Shown: positions 34,397-44,639, numbered from the stretch's first letter. The stretch: 64,000 nucleotides of DNA from Motilimonas eburnea (GCF_021295345.1 NZ_JAIMJB010000002.1:1-64000), one strand, 5' to 3'. Notes: generated from the sequence alone by a model not told the origin. A program made the numbers and translations.

Positions 34397-35086
34397 GTGG
34401 AAACTTATCTTATCACGGGCGCAAATCGGGGCATCGGGTTTGCCCTTGTTCAGCAATGTTTGGCCAATGGTCATCGTGTGATCGCCACCTATCGTGATAA
34501 GGCCTCTGCCAATGCGCTGTTTGAGTTAGCTTTTGAGTCTGGTTTGCTAACGTTAGTGCAAGCTGAGTTGGATACCGAGGCGGGTATAGAGGGACTTGTC
34601 GGTGAACTAGCGGGTCAAGCGTTGGATGTGCTGATTAATAATGCGGGCATTATGGGCCCCGATCAACAAGATCTGGATGGATTAGACAGTGCAGCTTGGC
34701 TGGCAACATTTACTATTAATACGGTTGCCCCATTTCATCTTAGTCGTTTATTACTGCCTAATTTATTGCAGTCGGCAAGGCCGCGTATTATTACCATTTC
34801 CAGTCAAATGGGCTCGCTGGCGCGTCAAAGTACGGGCTCGTATGCCTATCGTAGCTCAAAAGCCGCCGTCAATAAGGTAATGCAAGTGATGGCGACTGAG
34901 TTGGCCGATCAAGGTGTGATCGTTTGTCCTATGCACCCAGGTTGGGTTCAGACGGATATGGGCGGGATGGAAGCTGATATTAGTGCGCAGCAAAGTGCAG
35001 CGGGTATTGTTCATTTTGTCCAAAGCCTATCCATGGCTCAATCAGGGCGGTTTTGGACTTGGCAAGGTGAAGAGCACCCTTGGTAA
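34397..35086 (+). CDS. Short-chain dehydrogenase/reductase
   Basis: A 229-residue classical SDR: cofactor motif TGANRGIG at residues about 7-14, NNAG in VLINNAGIMG, the catalytic Ser in IITISSQMGS and the Y-x-x-x-K in YAYRSSKAAVNK. PGWVQTDMGG is the usual post-catalytic block. The Arg after the first Gly region and Arg/Lys nearby do not settle NADP over NAD. The start is GTG at 34397 with AAGGAA 7 nt before; an upstream TTG in frame lacks a ribosome site. Substrate unknown. Confidence 0.88.
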   Translation: METYLITGANRGIGFALVQQCLANGHRVIATYRDKASANALFELAFESGLLTLVQAELDTEAGIEGLVGELAGQALDVLINNAGIMGPDQQDLDGLDSAAWLATFTINTVAPFHLSRLLLPNLLQSARPRIITISSQMGSLARQSTGSYAYRSSKAAVNKVMQVMATELADQGVIVCPMHPGWVQTDMGGMEADISAQQSAAGIVHFVQSLSMAQSGRFWTWQGEEHPW

Positions 35087-35140
35087 AACATTTGGTAGAC
35101 CAATGGGTCACTCCTTTTCAAGTTTTAGCGGCCATTGCTG

Positions 35141-36343
35141 CTAAAACTCAAACAAAAGATAGTAACCATAGCCAAATAGCAAAGCAGGTAGGGCAGAGTA
35201 AAAAGTCGCCACTAATGCTGCCTTGGGCGCCATGGCAAGTGCGGGGAACAATGCGTCACCGTCGTTGGCCAAGCCATTGGCTATTTGCGTTGATAAGGGC
35301 AATGCGCCACTGAGGTACAAGCCCGTGACAAGCATTTGCGGACCACAACCTGGCAGCAGGCCTATGGCTAAGCCAGCCAAGGGTAACCAAGCTCCCCAAC
35401 CATTTAGGGCACTGGCGATATCAAGCTGACTGTAGTGGTTTAACAATTCAAAGCTGACAAAGGCGATCACCACCCAAGCACTAATAAAATGCGTATCTTG
35501 GGCTACCTTTTGCATCGGGTGTTGACAGTGGCTTTTACAGTCTTCACTGACACTGGATTGATAATTATCCACGGGTTTACTGAGCGCCCATAAGGTTAAT
35601 GTGACTAAGGTCAAACCTGCTCCTAACCACTCAATACTGTGCTCAGGTAAGGCAAACAGTGCGTTGATGTCTACTTGCCATGACATCAATATGGCCACAC
35701 TGGCGCAGGGGATGATCAGAAGTTGCCAGAACCATCCTTGTGCATTGATGGCACAACGTTGCATTGGCGAATGTGCGCTTGTCTTCGTCAATGCTTTGCC
35801 GGTGTTAGTGCGAGGAATAGGGCGTAAAAAGTCGCTCCGATGAAGCCAATTAACTACCAGGCCGGTTAATGTACCTGCAACAATCCCGAGTACCATCATA
35901 GCGAGACCGACTTGAGGCGAGCTGGCGAGTAATAGGAATGCGGCATCACCCATGGTGGCGGTGAGCACGGCCACCATGGCGGCAAAGCCAACTTTTCCTT
36001 GGATAAACTGGCTACTAACAATGATGGCCCCACCACAGCCTGGTAGCGCACCCAGTATGGCCGCGAATAGGATTTGGCTGACGCTTGATTGTTGGTAAAG
36101 CTTGCTGATGGCATGTTGGCCGTTAAACAATCCGGCTAGGCTGTGATAGATTGCCAGTGTTGCGGCGACATAGCAGGCAACAGCCCAAAAGCTGTCGGCC
36201 ATGGCAGTTAGCACGACGCTGCGCAGGTCATCAACGCTCAATAAAGCAAACAAACTGAGCGGCAAGATCAAACGGCGATGGGATAAGCTGAGGTGATCTT
36301 GGCGCTTACTACTTTTTAAAATCAACAAGTCAGATACAGTCAT
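35141..36343 (-). CDS. Putative manganese exporter (MneA-like, 10-11 spans)
   Basis: A 400-residue membrane protein with two similar halves, each carrying a glycine/cysteine block: ILGALPGCGGAIIVSSQFIQGKVGFAAMVA at about 95-125 and AIGLLPGCGPQMLVTGLYLSGALPLSTQIA at about 335-365. The repeated L-P-G-C-G motif marks the putative manganese/heavy-metal exporter family that includes Vibrio MneA. Export of Mn(II) from the cytoplasm is thus likely. A perfect Fur/Mur-type box lies 52 bp before the ATG. It is convergent with the SDR gene. Confidence 0.75.
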   Translation of the reverse strand: MTVSDLLILKSSKRQDHLSLSHRRLILPLSLFALLSVDDLRSVVLTAMADSFWAVACYVAATLAIYHSLAGLFNGQHAISKLYQQSSVSQILFAAILGALPGCGGAIIVSSQFIQGKVGFAAMVAVLTATMGDAAFLLLASSPQVGLAMMVLGIVAGTLTGLVVNWLHRSDFLRPIPRTNTGKALTKTSAHSPMQRCAINAQGWFWQLLIIPCASVAILMSWQVDINALFALPEHSIEWLGAGLTLVTLTLWALSKPVDNYQSSVSEDCKSHCQHPMQKVAQDTHFISAWVVIAFVSFELLNHYSQLDIASALNGWGAWLPLAGLAIGLLPGCGPQMLVTGLYLSGALPLSTQIANGLANDGDALFPALAMAPKAALVATFYSALPALLFGYGYYLLFEF

Positions 36344-36394
36344 GGCACTGGTTCCCCTGTTATTGCCGTGGTGACATGATTTATAATATGCAAA

Positions 36395-36409
36395 TGATAA
36401 TTATTATCA
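36395..36409. promoter_or_regulatory. Perfect 7-1-7 Fur-type box
   Basis: TGATAAT-T-ATTATCA is a complete match to the 7-1-7 Fur consensus, shared by the divergent manganese-exporter and pentapeptide genes. Mur and Fur recognise similar sites, so iron or manganese control is possible. Confidence 0.85.
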
Positions 36410-36431
36410 AGTGAAATTTGGGAGGGCGATG

Positions 36432-37010
36432 ATGACAAGGCATTATTTAGATGAAATTTTTGAAGATGGACTCGACAAGGTGATGGAACAGCAGTGCTTT
36501 GAGGCATGTGTGTTTCGTGGCTTAGACTTAAGTGAGGGCCAATGGCGTCAATGCCATTTTATTGATTGTCGGTTTGTGAGTTGTAATTTAAGTAATGTGA
36601 GTGTACTGGGCAGCCAATTTGAACGGGTACAGTTTGAGCAATGCAAGATGATAGGCATCGATTGGACGTTGGCGAAATGGTTGGATTATGTATTCGATGC
36701 CACGGTGTCGTTTAACGATTGTCGTTTGTGTGACTGCTCCTTATTTGGCTTAGATCTTGACGACTTAATCATTACTAACTGCGTGGCCCATCGGGTCGAT
36801 TTTCGTGAAGGGCGCTTTATTGGGGCTGATTTCAGTGGCACTGATTTTGCCAATAGTTTGTTTAATCGCACTGACCTTAGCCGTAGCGATTTTACCGATG
36901 CCGAGAATTACCATATGGACTTGACCGCTAACACCTTAACTAAGGCAAAATTTAGCCGTGATCAAGCGGTGTGTTTATTGGCCTTTGCCGATATCCAATT
37001 AGTTGATTAG
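36432..37010 (+). CDS. Pentapeptide-repeat protein, 192 aa
   Basis: Tandem five-residue units of the A(D/N)LXX type, here seen as CVFRGLDLSEGQWRQCHFIDCRFVSCNLSNVSVLGSQFERVQFEQC, then FREGRFIGADFSGTDFANSLFNRTDLSRSDFTDAENYHMDL. Such repeats form a right-handed beta-helix; Qnr members mimic DNA and protect gyrase, but this one lacks clear Qnr-specific loops, so its target is unknown. Two ATGs (36429, 36432) follow GGAGG at 36421-36425; the second has better spacing. The Fur-type box ends 22 bp before it. Confidence 0.85.
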   Translation: MTRHYLDEIFEDGLDKVMEQQCFEACVFRGLDLSEGQWRQCHFIDCRFVSCNLSNVSVLGSQFERVQFEQCKMIGIDWTLAKWLDYVFDATVSFNDCRLCDCSLFGLDLDDLIITNCVAHRVDFREGRFIGADFSGTDFANSLFNRTDLSRSDFTDAENYHMDLTANTLTKAKFSRDQAVCLLAFADIQLVD

Positions 37011-37199
37011 TGAGCTTTTGTCTACGACACTTGGGCCGGTTTTTCATGAAGATGTTCACGTTGTGAAGCGCGATGACTTGGGTTAATTGATGGCTCAGGT
37101 ATGATGGTAACGCTTTCTACTTGTGGTCTGTAACTCAACGTTACTGGGGCAATGGTTTGGTTGACGCACGGTGTCATAACACACGGATGTAAACAATTC

Positions 37200-38168
37200 A
37201 TGGCAGGCATTTTTGATGACGAGCATATCCAATATGCCGCTAGACAATTATTACAAGGAAACGAAGTCAATCTTTCGGCTAAGCGCTTATCTGCCTTGAA
37301 AGGCTTGTTGACGGATAATCATTTTACCCTTTCTAAAGGCCAACGATATTGGCTTAACCCCCAAGGTAAGGCCTTTATTGAGCGTCAGCTTGCGCAAGCA
37401 AGCCTTCCTATTTGCCCCGACCCTGAAGCCGATATTCAAAGTTTACACATTGAGCTGCCGAGACAGGTTAACCGCCATGTGATCCAAGCGTTGTTGAAAA
37501 AAGACGCTAAACAGGGTTTGGATCAAGCAGATTGGGCACTATTGGAAGGGACCGAAGTGGGGGTCACCCGTGATGACACGTTAAGGCTGCGCAGTGCTCA
37601 CGGGTTCAGCTTGTATTTGAATCAGGGCAGTTTACTTGATTTGAGTAGTTTACTTAATGTATCGAGTGAGTGCATATTACCTGAGCGGCTGGTGTCGCAA
37701 GTCACTAAGTTGTTGCCCGGTGATACCCACTTTACCCACGTTGTTACGGTAGAAAACTTGGGCGCATTCATCGAAATTGAATTGAAGCCAAATTGTTTGT
37801 TTGTATACACCCCCGGTCACCACAGCGAGTTAGCTCAGCGTATAGTGGAGACGTTACCGGCGAATGTCACCTGGGTGCATTTTGGCGACCTTGACCAAAC
37901 AGGCATAGATATCGGTTTACGCCTAGCCCGCCATTTAGGCAGACCTTATAAGCCTTTATTACCGAGAAACCTAGCCGATATCGTAAAACGTTACGGCCGG
38001 CCCGTTCAAACAATTCAGCCAACCCACACTGAGTCGGTTGATCGTGTTAAGCGCGGCAAACAGCCCTGGCGAGTTGAAACCTTAGGGCCTGAGTTAGCAG
38101 CACGATTGGCGCCGCTAATTGAACAAAACTTATGGTTGGAACAAGAGGTGATTGTGCTGTGCTTGTAA
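37200..38168 (+). CDS. Orphan JetD-like (DUF2220) TOPRIM protein
   Basis: A 322-residue protein whose C-terminal half matches the Wadjet JetD nuclease subunit: VTVENLGAFIEIEL with the acidic Glu near 184, VYTPGHHSELAQRIV, and WVHFGDLDQTGIDIGLRLARHLG with the D-x-D of the TOPRIM fold at about 229-233, then KPLLPRNLADIVKRYG. JetD cleaves plasmid DNA when loaded by JetABC condensin, but no jetA, B or C gene is nearby. It may act alone or in a different pathway. ATG at 37152 is an alternative start (338 aa). The N-terminus is likely a winged-helix region. Confidence 0.75.
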   Translation: MAGIFDDEHIQYAARQLLQGNEVNLSAKRLSALKGLLTDNHFTLSKGQRYWLNPQGKAFIERQLAQASLPICPDPEADIQSLHIELPRQVNRHVIQALLKKDAKQGLDQADWALLEGTEVGVTRDDTLRLRSAHGFSLYLNQGSLLDLSSLLNVSSECILPERLVSQVTKLLPGDTHFTHVVTVENLGAFIEIELKPNCLFVYTPGHHSELAQRIVETLPANVTWVHFGDLDQTGIDIGLRLARHLGRPYKPLLPRNLADIVKRYGRPVQTIQPTHTESVDRVKRGKQPWRVETLGPELAARLAPLIEQNLWLEQEVIVLCL

Positions 38169-38205
38169 AGTGGCGGTCACCACTTTAACAAGCAGGTTTT
38201 GGTGT

Positions 38206-38973
38206 TTACCATTTTTTCTTAGGCTGAAATAGCACATCCAAGTCGTCAGCTTCTTTTTCTTGGCGCTGTTTAAGGTCGCTATCACTGTCGGATTTAAGCT
38301 GAGTATTTAGCTCCGCCTTCATTTGCTGCATCTGCTCAAGTTTCGCTTGTAAATAAGCATCGCGGTCGGGCACGGCTGAGAGGGTCTGAATCGCTTTATC
38401 CAGAAGTTGTTTAACGGTGCCGAATTGGCGGTTCATTTTTGCGGTTTGGGCGCGAGAAATTGCGTTCTCAAGGTTGATTTTTAACTGCATGAGCTCAAGA
38501 CGGCGGTTTTCCATCACATACACAGGGGTTTCAACTTTACCCTTTGAGTGTTCAGAGCGAACGATGGCGCGGATCTTTTTGATCACTTGTAGCATGAGCA
38601 AGGCTTGTTTGTCATTATCGGGAGCGCGATAGGCGTCGCTTTCGGGGGCTTGATAGCTTTGCTGGATTTTGCTGATTTGCCCCGTGATATCATTCATTCG
38701 CTGTTTTGCGGGCGCTAAATTAGGATCAACCTGCACGATGGCTTGCAATGCGTTTAAGATCCGGTGATGCAGTATTAACAAGAGTTCTTTACTAAATGGC
38801 AGGCGAGAGGCTTGTAGCAGCATCTCATCGGTTTCTTCAATCACCGCTTTTTGTTTGACGATAGTGGCACGTTTTTGCGCCTCCATCTTCTGGCGGTATT
38901 GTTGCAATATGTTGTAGCCGATGATCAAGAACAACAGAACACCAGCTAAAATTAAGATTAATGGAAGAACCAT
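38206..38973 (-). CDS. Membrane-anchored coiled-coil protein, 255 aa
   Basis: One span at residues about 2-22 (VLPLILILAGVLLFLIIGYNI) is followed by a long helical cytoplasmic part: QQYRQKMEAQKRATIVKQK, then repeated heptad-like segments and a basic/acidic tail. No family was recognised. It lies 65 bp after the kinase-like gene in the same direction and may form an operon with it. The region around it in relatives carries cysB, so the context is core rather than acquired. Confidence 0.6.
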   Translation of the reverse strand: MVLPLILILAGVLLFLIIGYNILQQYRQKMEAQKRATIVKQKAVIEETDEMLLQASRLPFSKELLLILHHRILNALQAIVQVDPNLAPAKQRMNDITGQISKIQQSYQAPESDAYRAPDNDKQALLMLQVIKKIRAIVRSEHSKGKVETPVYVMENRRLELMQLKINLENAISRAQTAKMNRQFGTVKQLLDKAIQTLSAVPDRDAYLQAKLEQMQQMKAELNTQLKSDSDSDLKQRQEKEADDLDVLFQPKKKW

Positions 38974-39038
38974 AGTACCCTCAGGTCGATATTAAAATGC
39001 GGATCGCCGAATATATTAAATATTACAGTCATCTATAT

Positions 39039-39728
39039 TTAAGGTAAGGTTAGCATAAACTGACTACCGCCAAGCTCACCGCCATTTTTCAAGGAAATGT
39101 GACCTGTATTGTTTTTTATCTCATGTGCGGCGGCAATTTTCTTAGCAAAGAACAAACCTAAGCCAGTTCTGCCCCTTGTTACGTCAAATCCTGCAAGGGT
39201 ATCTTCGCCAATTTTAAGCATTTCGTCGGGGTAACCTGGACCATTATCTTCAATCAATATTTCTAGCTGCAGGTTGTGGACTCGCGCACTCACTTTTACT
39301 TTATCTCTAGTATAGCGCAGCGCATTGACGAGGATATCGTTAATCAAGTAGGCGATTAACTCGCCATCCATATACCAAGTGAGATCGGGGTCAACATTGA
39401 GGGAAATATCAACGTTTTTATTATTATAAAAGGTTTGGTTGCGCCCGACTTGCTCTTCCAAAATGTCGAACACAAAGTGTTCTGCTATATTGATAGGTAG
39501 TTGTTCACGTTCATAACGATACAGGGCTAGAATTTGCATTAAGCTACTGTTTAAACGGGATGCTTCATAATGCAAGGTGGCAATTTGCTGGCGTTTTTCG
39601 GGCGAGTCGGTGGCGCTATCGGCGGCTAATGTATCAATGGATTGGAGCACCATAAATAGAGAATTCTTCATATCGTGTACCGCAGTGGCTAACACGGCTG
39701 CGAAATCTAAATTATCATTTTGGGACAT
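39039..39728 (-). CDS. Soluble sensor histidine kinase
   Basis: A 229-residue kinase without sensor or membrane span. The phosphoacceptor His is in LATAVHDMKNSL near residue 18, and the ATPase domain shows the N box LINDILVNALRYT, G1 IEDNGPGYPDEM, and G2 GRTGLGLFFAKKIAA, followed by GGSQFMLTLP. It should phosphorylate a response regulator in the cytoplasm; none is adjacent, so the partner is elsewhere or the signal comes from the neighbouring coiled-coil protein. It is divergent from cysB, about 130 bp away. Confidence 0.85.
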   Translation of the reverse strand: MSQNDNLDFAAVLATAVHDMKNSLFMVLQSIDTLAADSATDSPEKRQQIATLHYEASRLNSSLMQILALYRYEREQLPINIAEHFVFDILEEQVGRNQTFYNNKNVDISLNVDPDLTWYMDGELIAYLINDILVNALRYTRDKVKVSARVHNLQLEILIEDNGPGYPDEMLKIGEDTLAGFDVTRGRTGLGLFFAKKIAAAHEIKNNTGHISLKNGGELGGSQFMLTLP

Positions 39729-39830
39729 AAAAATTCCATAAATTTAACCGAAATCAATTAGTTTCAGCTTACCTTTTGATGTTAATGGGGTAAAGTAAAA
39801 CAGTTTTTGCTTTATTCTGTTAAAATTTAG

Positions 39831-40835
<1,005 letters not shown>

Positions 40836-40865
40836 TGCGATTTATTGCATCAAGGCTGATTGAAC

Positions 40866-40892
40866 GCTTGTGGGACCTGAGCTTGCTCAGGG
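40866..40892. repeat. REP-like palindrome, copy 3
   Basis: CTTGTGGGAC followed by CCTGAGC-TT-GCTCAGG at 40876-40891, between the convergent cysB and nudL. It shares CTTGTGGGAC with the copy at 13204. Confidence 0.4.
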
Positions 40893-40949
40893 AATGGCAT
40901 TTTAAGTTTGAAGTTGCTTGAGTTCGTTACTAAACCCAAGCTTAGCAAT

Positions 40950-41486
40950 TTAATACATCTGCTGATATAGATTATCCAAGATTGCAGCCGTGGCGCCCCA
41001 TATAAGGCGGTTGCGATAGGGGATAAACACCAAATTATGTTGCTTGCCTCGGATATTGGTCTGCCAATAGTGACGATGTTTTAGCTGCTTTAATGGCATT
41101 AAAAACGCATCGTGCACTTCATTTTTGTCTATTTGTAACGCATAGCCAGAGGTTAATTGAGCGACTATCGGTGTGATGGTAAATCCTGTACCTGTATTAA
41201 ATTGCGGCAGGGCGCCAAGGACATTGACATACTCTGGAGCCAGTCCCACCTCTTCTTGGCTTTCGCGTAATGCAGTATGGATCAGATCTTTGTCTTGCTT
41301 ATCCACCTTGCCACCAGGAAAGGCGATTTGGCCACGGTGATGGCGCAGATGAAAAGCCCGCTGGGTAAGCAACACTTGCCATTGCTGCTGATGATAGTGC
41401 AAGCCGACCAATACCGATGATGCACGTCCGGTATTGGCGTAATTGGTCATTTGCACTGGCGCTTGCAGCATAAAGCGATGGAGCAT
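40950..41486 (-). CDS. nudL: Nudix CoA pyrophosphatase, NudL-type
   Basis: A 178-residue Nudix hydrolase that cleaves CoA and derivatives to 4'-phosphopantetheine and 3',5'-ADP. The Nudix box runs GGKVDKQDKDLIHTALRESQEEVGL at about 58-82, with R-E-S-Q-E-E holding the metal ligands; the usual Glu after the second Gly pair is Asp here. Upstream AFHLRHHRGQIAFPGGK is the CoA-pyrophosphatase (UPF0035) motif. It is the second gene after pabB, 15 bp away. Confidence 0.9.
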   Translation of the reverse strand: MLHRFMLQAPVQMTNYANTGRASSVLVGLHYHQQQWQVLLTQRAFHLRHHRGQIAFPGGKVDKQDKDLIHTALRESQEEVGLAPEYVNVLGALPQFNTGTGFTITPIVAQLTSGYALQIDKNEVHDAFLMPLKQLKHRHYWQTNIRGKQHNLVFIPYRNRLIWGATAAILDNLYQQMY

Positions 41487-41501
41487 GGGCTAAGTCTCTA
41501 T

Positions 41502-42938
41502 TTAATCCTGAGTCAGTTCGACTTGATTTAATATTGGTAATATTTTCGCCACTTTATCAAATGTTTCTTGATACTCAGCACTGGCATCTGAATCCGCGAC
41601 CAAGCCTCCACCGGCCCAACAATAGATTTTCTGCTGGTGGCAAACGAGGGTGCGAATGGCAATGTTCGTGTCCATATTACCGTTGGCACTGATGTAACCT
41701 AAGCTGCCGCAGTAAAACCCGCGCCGATGTGGTTCTAGCTCTTCAATCACTTCCATTGCACGGATCTTGGGTGCGCCTGTGATAGAGCCGCCTGGGAAAC
41801 ATACGCGCAATAAGTCTTCGGCTTCATAAGGGGGCGCCAATGTGCCTGTGATTGTGCTTACTAAATGATGCACAGCAGGGTAACTTTCCACAGCGAACAG
41901 CTGAGGTACCTTGACGCTACCGGGCAGGCAAACACGGCCAATATCATTACGCAGCAAATCCACTATCATCAGGTTCTCGGCGCGATCTTTTTCCGCCGTG
42001 GCGAGGGCTTGTTGCATTGCCCTATCGGCGGTTGGATCCGGGCAACGTGGGCGCGTGCCTTTAATTGGCTTAGTTTCAACTTGATTGTGCTCAAGTTTTA
42101 AAAAGCGCTCGGGTGAAATGGACATGATCACCCCTTGCTCTAAGCGCATAAAACAAGAAAATGGGGCTCGGTTGGCACTGACCAAGTGTGCAAAGGCTTG
42201 ATACTCATCTCCTTGATAGTGCGCCTGAAAACGCTGGGCTAGGTTGACCTGATAGCAATCACCGCTGTGTAAATACGCCTGCACTTGATCAAATTTAGTG
42301 CGATATTGCACCTCGCTCATATTGGATTGCCAATCACATTTTAGTTTAAAACGCGATGGTGCTTGAGCTGTGTGCATTAGCTTGGTTAGCCAAGTTAATC
42401 GCTGATTAGCATAGTCCTCGGCCTGCTGTTCACTGTCTTGATGACATACTAAGTGGACTTGTTCAAGCTGGTGGTCAAGGATCAAGGCCCAATCATAAAT
42501 ACCTACGGCCATATCCGGCAAAGGAATATCGGCCATGGCTTGCTCGGGCAGTTGCTCAAACCGACGGCCAAGATCGTAACTAAAGCAGCCCATGGCGCCA
42601 CCAGTAAATGGCAGCTCGTCCAGTTCCTCTAATGGTGAAAGCAGGCAATAGGGCGGTGTAAAAGGCTGCGCGAGGCACTTTTTGCGCCAGATCTTGACCA
42701 ATTCAAGGGGATCTTGGTGAGTGGTAAAACAGCTGTCAAGGGTTTCAACTTGGCTGGTATTGCCAAAGGTTTGAATTTTTACTATCGGCTCGGCGCAAAT
42801 AATTTGATAGCGATTATGTTGACTGACGGGCGCTTGGCCGCCGAGGATAATGCTCCAAGGCTGCTTAGATAGTGTATTTTTTATACGATCTAGGTCGCAC
42901 GTAGAGAAAGACAAGTTTTTTTTAACAACTAACGACAT
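41502..42938 (-). CDS. pabB: Aminodeoxychorismate synthase component I
   Basis: Makes 4-amino-4-deoxychorismate for folate together with PabA. The 478-residue chorismate-utilising enzyme shows YLHSGDCYQVNLAQRF, MSISPERFLKLEHNQVETKPIKGTRPR with the PabB Lys in PIKGT, LIVDLLRNDIGRV, and FPGGSITGAPKIRAMEVIEELEPHRRGFYCGSLGY of the catalytic core. Same strand as nudL, which it precedes. Confidence 0.94.
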   Translation of the reverse strand: MSLVVKKNLSFSTCDLDRIKNTLSKQPWSIILGGQAPVSQHNRYQIICAEPIVKIQTFGNTSQVETLDSCFTTHQDPLELVKIWRKKCLAQPFTPPYCLLSPLEELDELPFTGGAMGCFSYDLGRRFEQLPEQAMADIPLPDMAVGIYDWALILDHQLEQVHLVCHQDSEQQAEDYANQRLTWLTKLMHTAQAPSRFKLKCDWQSNMSEVQYRTKFDQVQAYLHSGDCYQVNLAQRFQAHYQGDEYQAFAHLVSANRAPFSCFMRLEQGVIMSISPERFLKLEHNQVETKPIKGTRPRCPDPTADRAMQQALATAEKDRAENLMIVDLLRNDIGRVCLPGSVKVPQLFAVESYPAVHHLVSTITGTLAPPYEAEDLLRVCFPGGSITGAPKIRAMEVIEELEPHRRGFYCGSLGYISANGNMDTNIAIRTLVCHQQKIYCWAGGGLVADSDASAEYQETFDKVAKILPILNQVELTQD

Positions 42939-43069
42939 CTTTTTTCAAACCATACCAGAGTTTTTAACACACTTGCTGGATGCAAAGTTCGCGCAAGAGT
43001 ATCATATGGGCCATAACAATAAAGCGAATAATGCTCCCCAGTGGAACAAGGAACAGTGAGGCAATTAAT

Positions 43070-44590
43070 ATGTCAGTGATAAAAAAAGAACACCTGATAG
43101 AAAGTGTGGCAGATGCGCTGCAATTTATCTCTTATTACCATCCCCTTGATTTTATACAGGCGTTAGAAAAAGCCTATAACAAAGAACAAAGCCAAGCGGC
43201 CAAAGACGCGATGGCTCAGATCTTAATCAATTCGCGCATGTCGGCCGAAGGTCATCGCCCTATCTGTCAAGACACAGGGATCGTGACCGCCTTTGTCAAA
43301 ATCGGCATGAACGTGCAGTGGGAAACGGACATGACGGTGCAAGAAATGGTGGATGAAGGTATTCGCCGTGCTTACAACAATGCCGACAATCCATTACGTG
43401 CTTCCATCGTGGCCGATCCTGCGGGCGCACGTAAAAACACTAAAGATAACACGCCGGGTGTGGTACACATTGAGATGGTACCGGGCGACAAAGTAGAAGT
43501 GATGGTTGCGGCTAAAGGGGGCGGCTCCGAAAACAAATCTAAGATGGTGATGCTAAATCCGTCTGATGACATTGCTGATTGGGTTGAAAAAACCGTGCCG
43601 CTGATGGGCGCAGGTTGGTGTCCTCCTGGCATGTTAGGCATAGGTATTGGCGGCACCGCGGAAAAAGCCGCCGTGATGGCCAAAGAATCTCTAATGGATC
43701 CCGTTGATATTCACGAGCTACGCGAGCGCGGTGCGCAAACCACAGATGAAAAATTGCGTTTAGAAATCATGGATCGCGTGAACCGTTTAGGCATAGGCGC
43801 GCAAGGTTTAGGTGGTTTAACCACAGTGTTAGACATCAAAATCAAGAGCTGCCCAACGCACGCGGCTTCTAAGCCTGTGGTGATGATCCCGAACTGTGCG
43901 GCAACCCGCCACACCCACTTCACTCTAGATGGTTCAGGACCAGCCCAATTGAAAGCGCCGCGTATAGAAGATTGGCCAGAAGTGACCTTTGAAGTCGGTG
44001 ATAATGCGCGACGCGTGAATGTTGACACCTTAACTCAAGCCGAAATGCAAGAGTGGAAGATGGGTGAGACTGTGTTGCTGTCGGGTAAGATCTTAACCGG
44101 TCGTGATGCGGCCCATAAACGCATTAAAGAGTTGATTGATTCGGGCGCAGGTTTACCTGAAGGCGTCGACTTTAATGGCCGCTTTATTTATTACGTTGGC
44201 CCTGTTGATGCGGTGGGTGACGAAGTGGTTGGCCCAGCTGGCCCAACAACCTCAACTCGCATGGATAAGTTTACCGATTTCATGCTAGAGAAAACCGGTT
44301 TGATGGGAATGATAGGTAAAGCCGAGCGAGGCCCTGCGACCGTTGAGTCTATTAAAAACCACAAAGCCGTGTACTTGATGGCGGTGGGTGGTGCTGCATA
44401 TTTAGTCGCCAAAGCCATTAAGCAAGCAAAAGTGGTCGCGTTTGAAGATCTCGGCATGGAAGCGATTTACGAATTTGAAGTGGAAGATATGCCTGTCACC
44501 GTTGCAGTGGACTCATCGGGCGCCAACGCCCACGAGCAAGGCCCGGCTATTTGGCGTGCCAATATCGCAGATGAGAATGCATTAAATTAA
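43070..44590 (+). CDS. Fumarate hydratase, class I (iron-sulphur)
   Basis: Interconverts fumarate and malate in the TCA cycle with a [4Fe-4S] cluster. The 506-residue protein has PICQDTGIVTAFV (first cluster Cys near 66), TPGVVHIEMVPGDKVEVMVAAKGGGSENKSKMVML, CPPGMLGIGIGGTAEKA, and YYVGPVDAVGDEVVGPAGPTTSTRMDKF of the C-terminal lobe. GTGAGG at 43057-43062 supports ATG 43070; the open frame begins 30 codons upstream without a start signal. A terminator follows. Confidence 0.93.
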   Translation: MSVIKKEHLIESVADALQFISYYHPLDFIQALEKAYNKEQSQAAKDAMAQILINSRMSAEGHRPICQDTGIVTAFVKIGMNVQWETDMTVQEMVDEGIRRAYNNADNPLRASIVADPAGARKNTKDNTPGVVHIEMVPGDKVEVMVAAKGGGSENKSKMVMLNPSDDIADWVEKTVPLMGAGWCPPGMLGIGIGGTAEKAAVMAKESLMDPVDIHELRERGAQTTDEKLRLEIMDRVNRLGIGAQGLGGLTTVLDIKIKSCPTHAASKPVVMIPNCAATRHTHFTLDGSGPAQLKAPRIEDWPEVTFEVGDNARRVNVDTLTQAEMQEWKMGETVLLSGKILTGRDAAHKRIKELIDSGAGLPEGVDFNGRFIYYVGPVDAVGDEVVGPAGPTTSTRMDKFTDFMLEKTGLMGMIGKAERGPATVESIKNHKAVYLMAVGGAAYLVAKAIKQAKVVAFEDLGMEAIYEFEVEDMPVTVAVDSSGANAHEQGPAIWRANIADENALN

Positions 44591-44613
44591 TCAATATAAG
44601 AATATTTATGCAA

Positions 44614-44639
44614 AGCTGGCTGGCGCCAGCTTTTTTTTT
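44614..44639 (+). terminator. Rho-independent terminator of fumarase gene
   Basis: AGCTGG pairs with CCAGCT across CTGGCG, followed by nine T. It lies 23 bp after the stop codon. Confidence 0.9.

Noticed and set aside
36432-37010. Pentapeptide protein as a Qnr quinolone-resistance gene
   Set aside because: Repeat pattern agrees, but the length and sequence do not match Qnr closely and the loops that define Qnr were not seen.
42850-43059. Rightward frame over the pabB start
   Set aside because: Antisense to pabB and its leader; no ribosome site.
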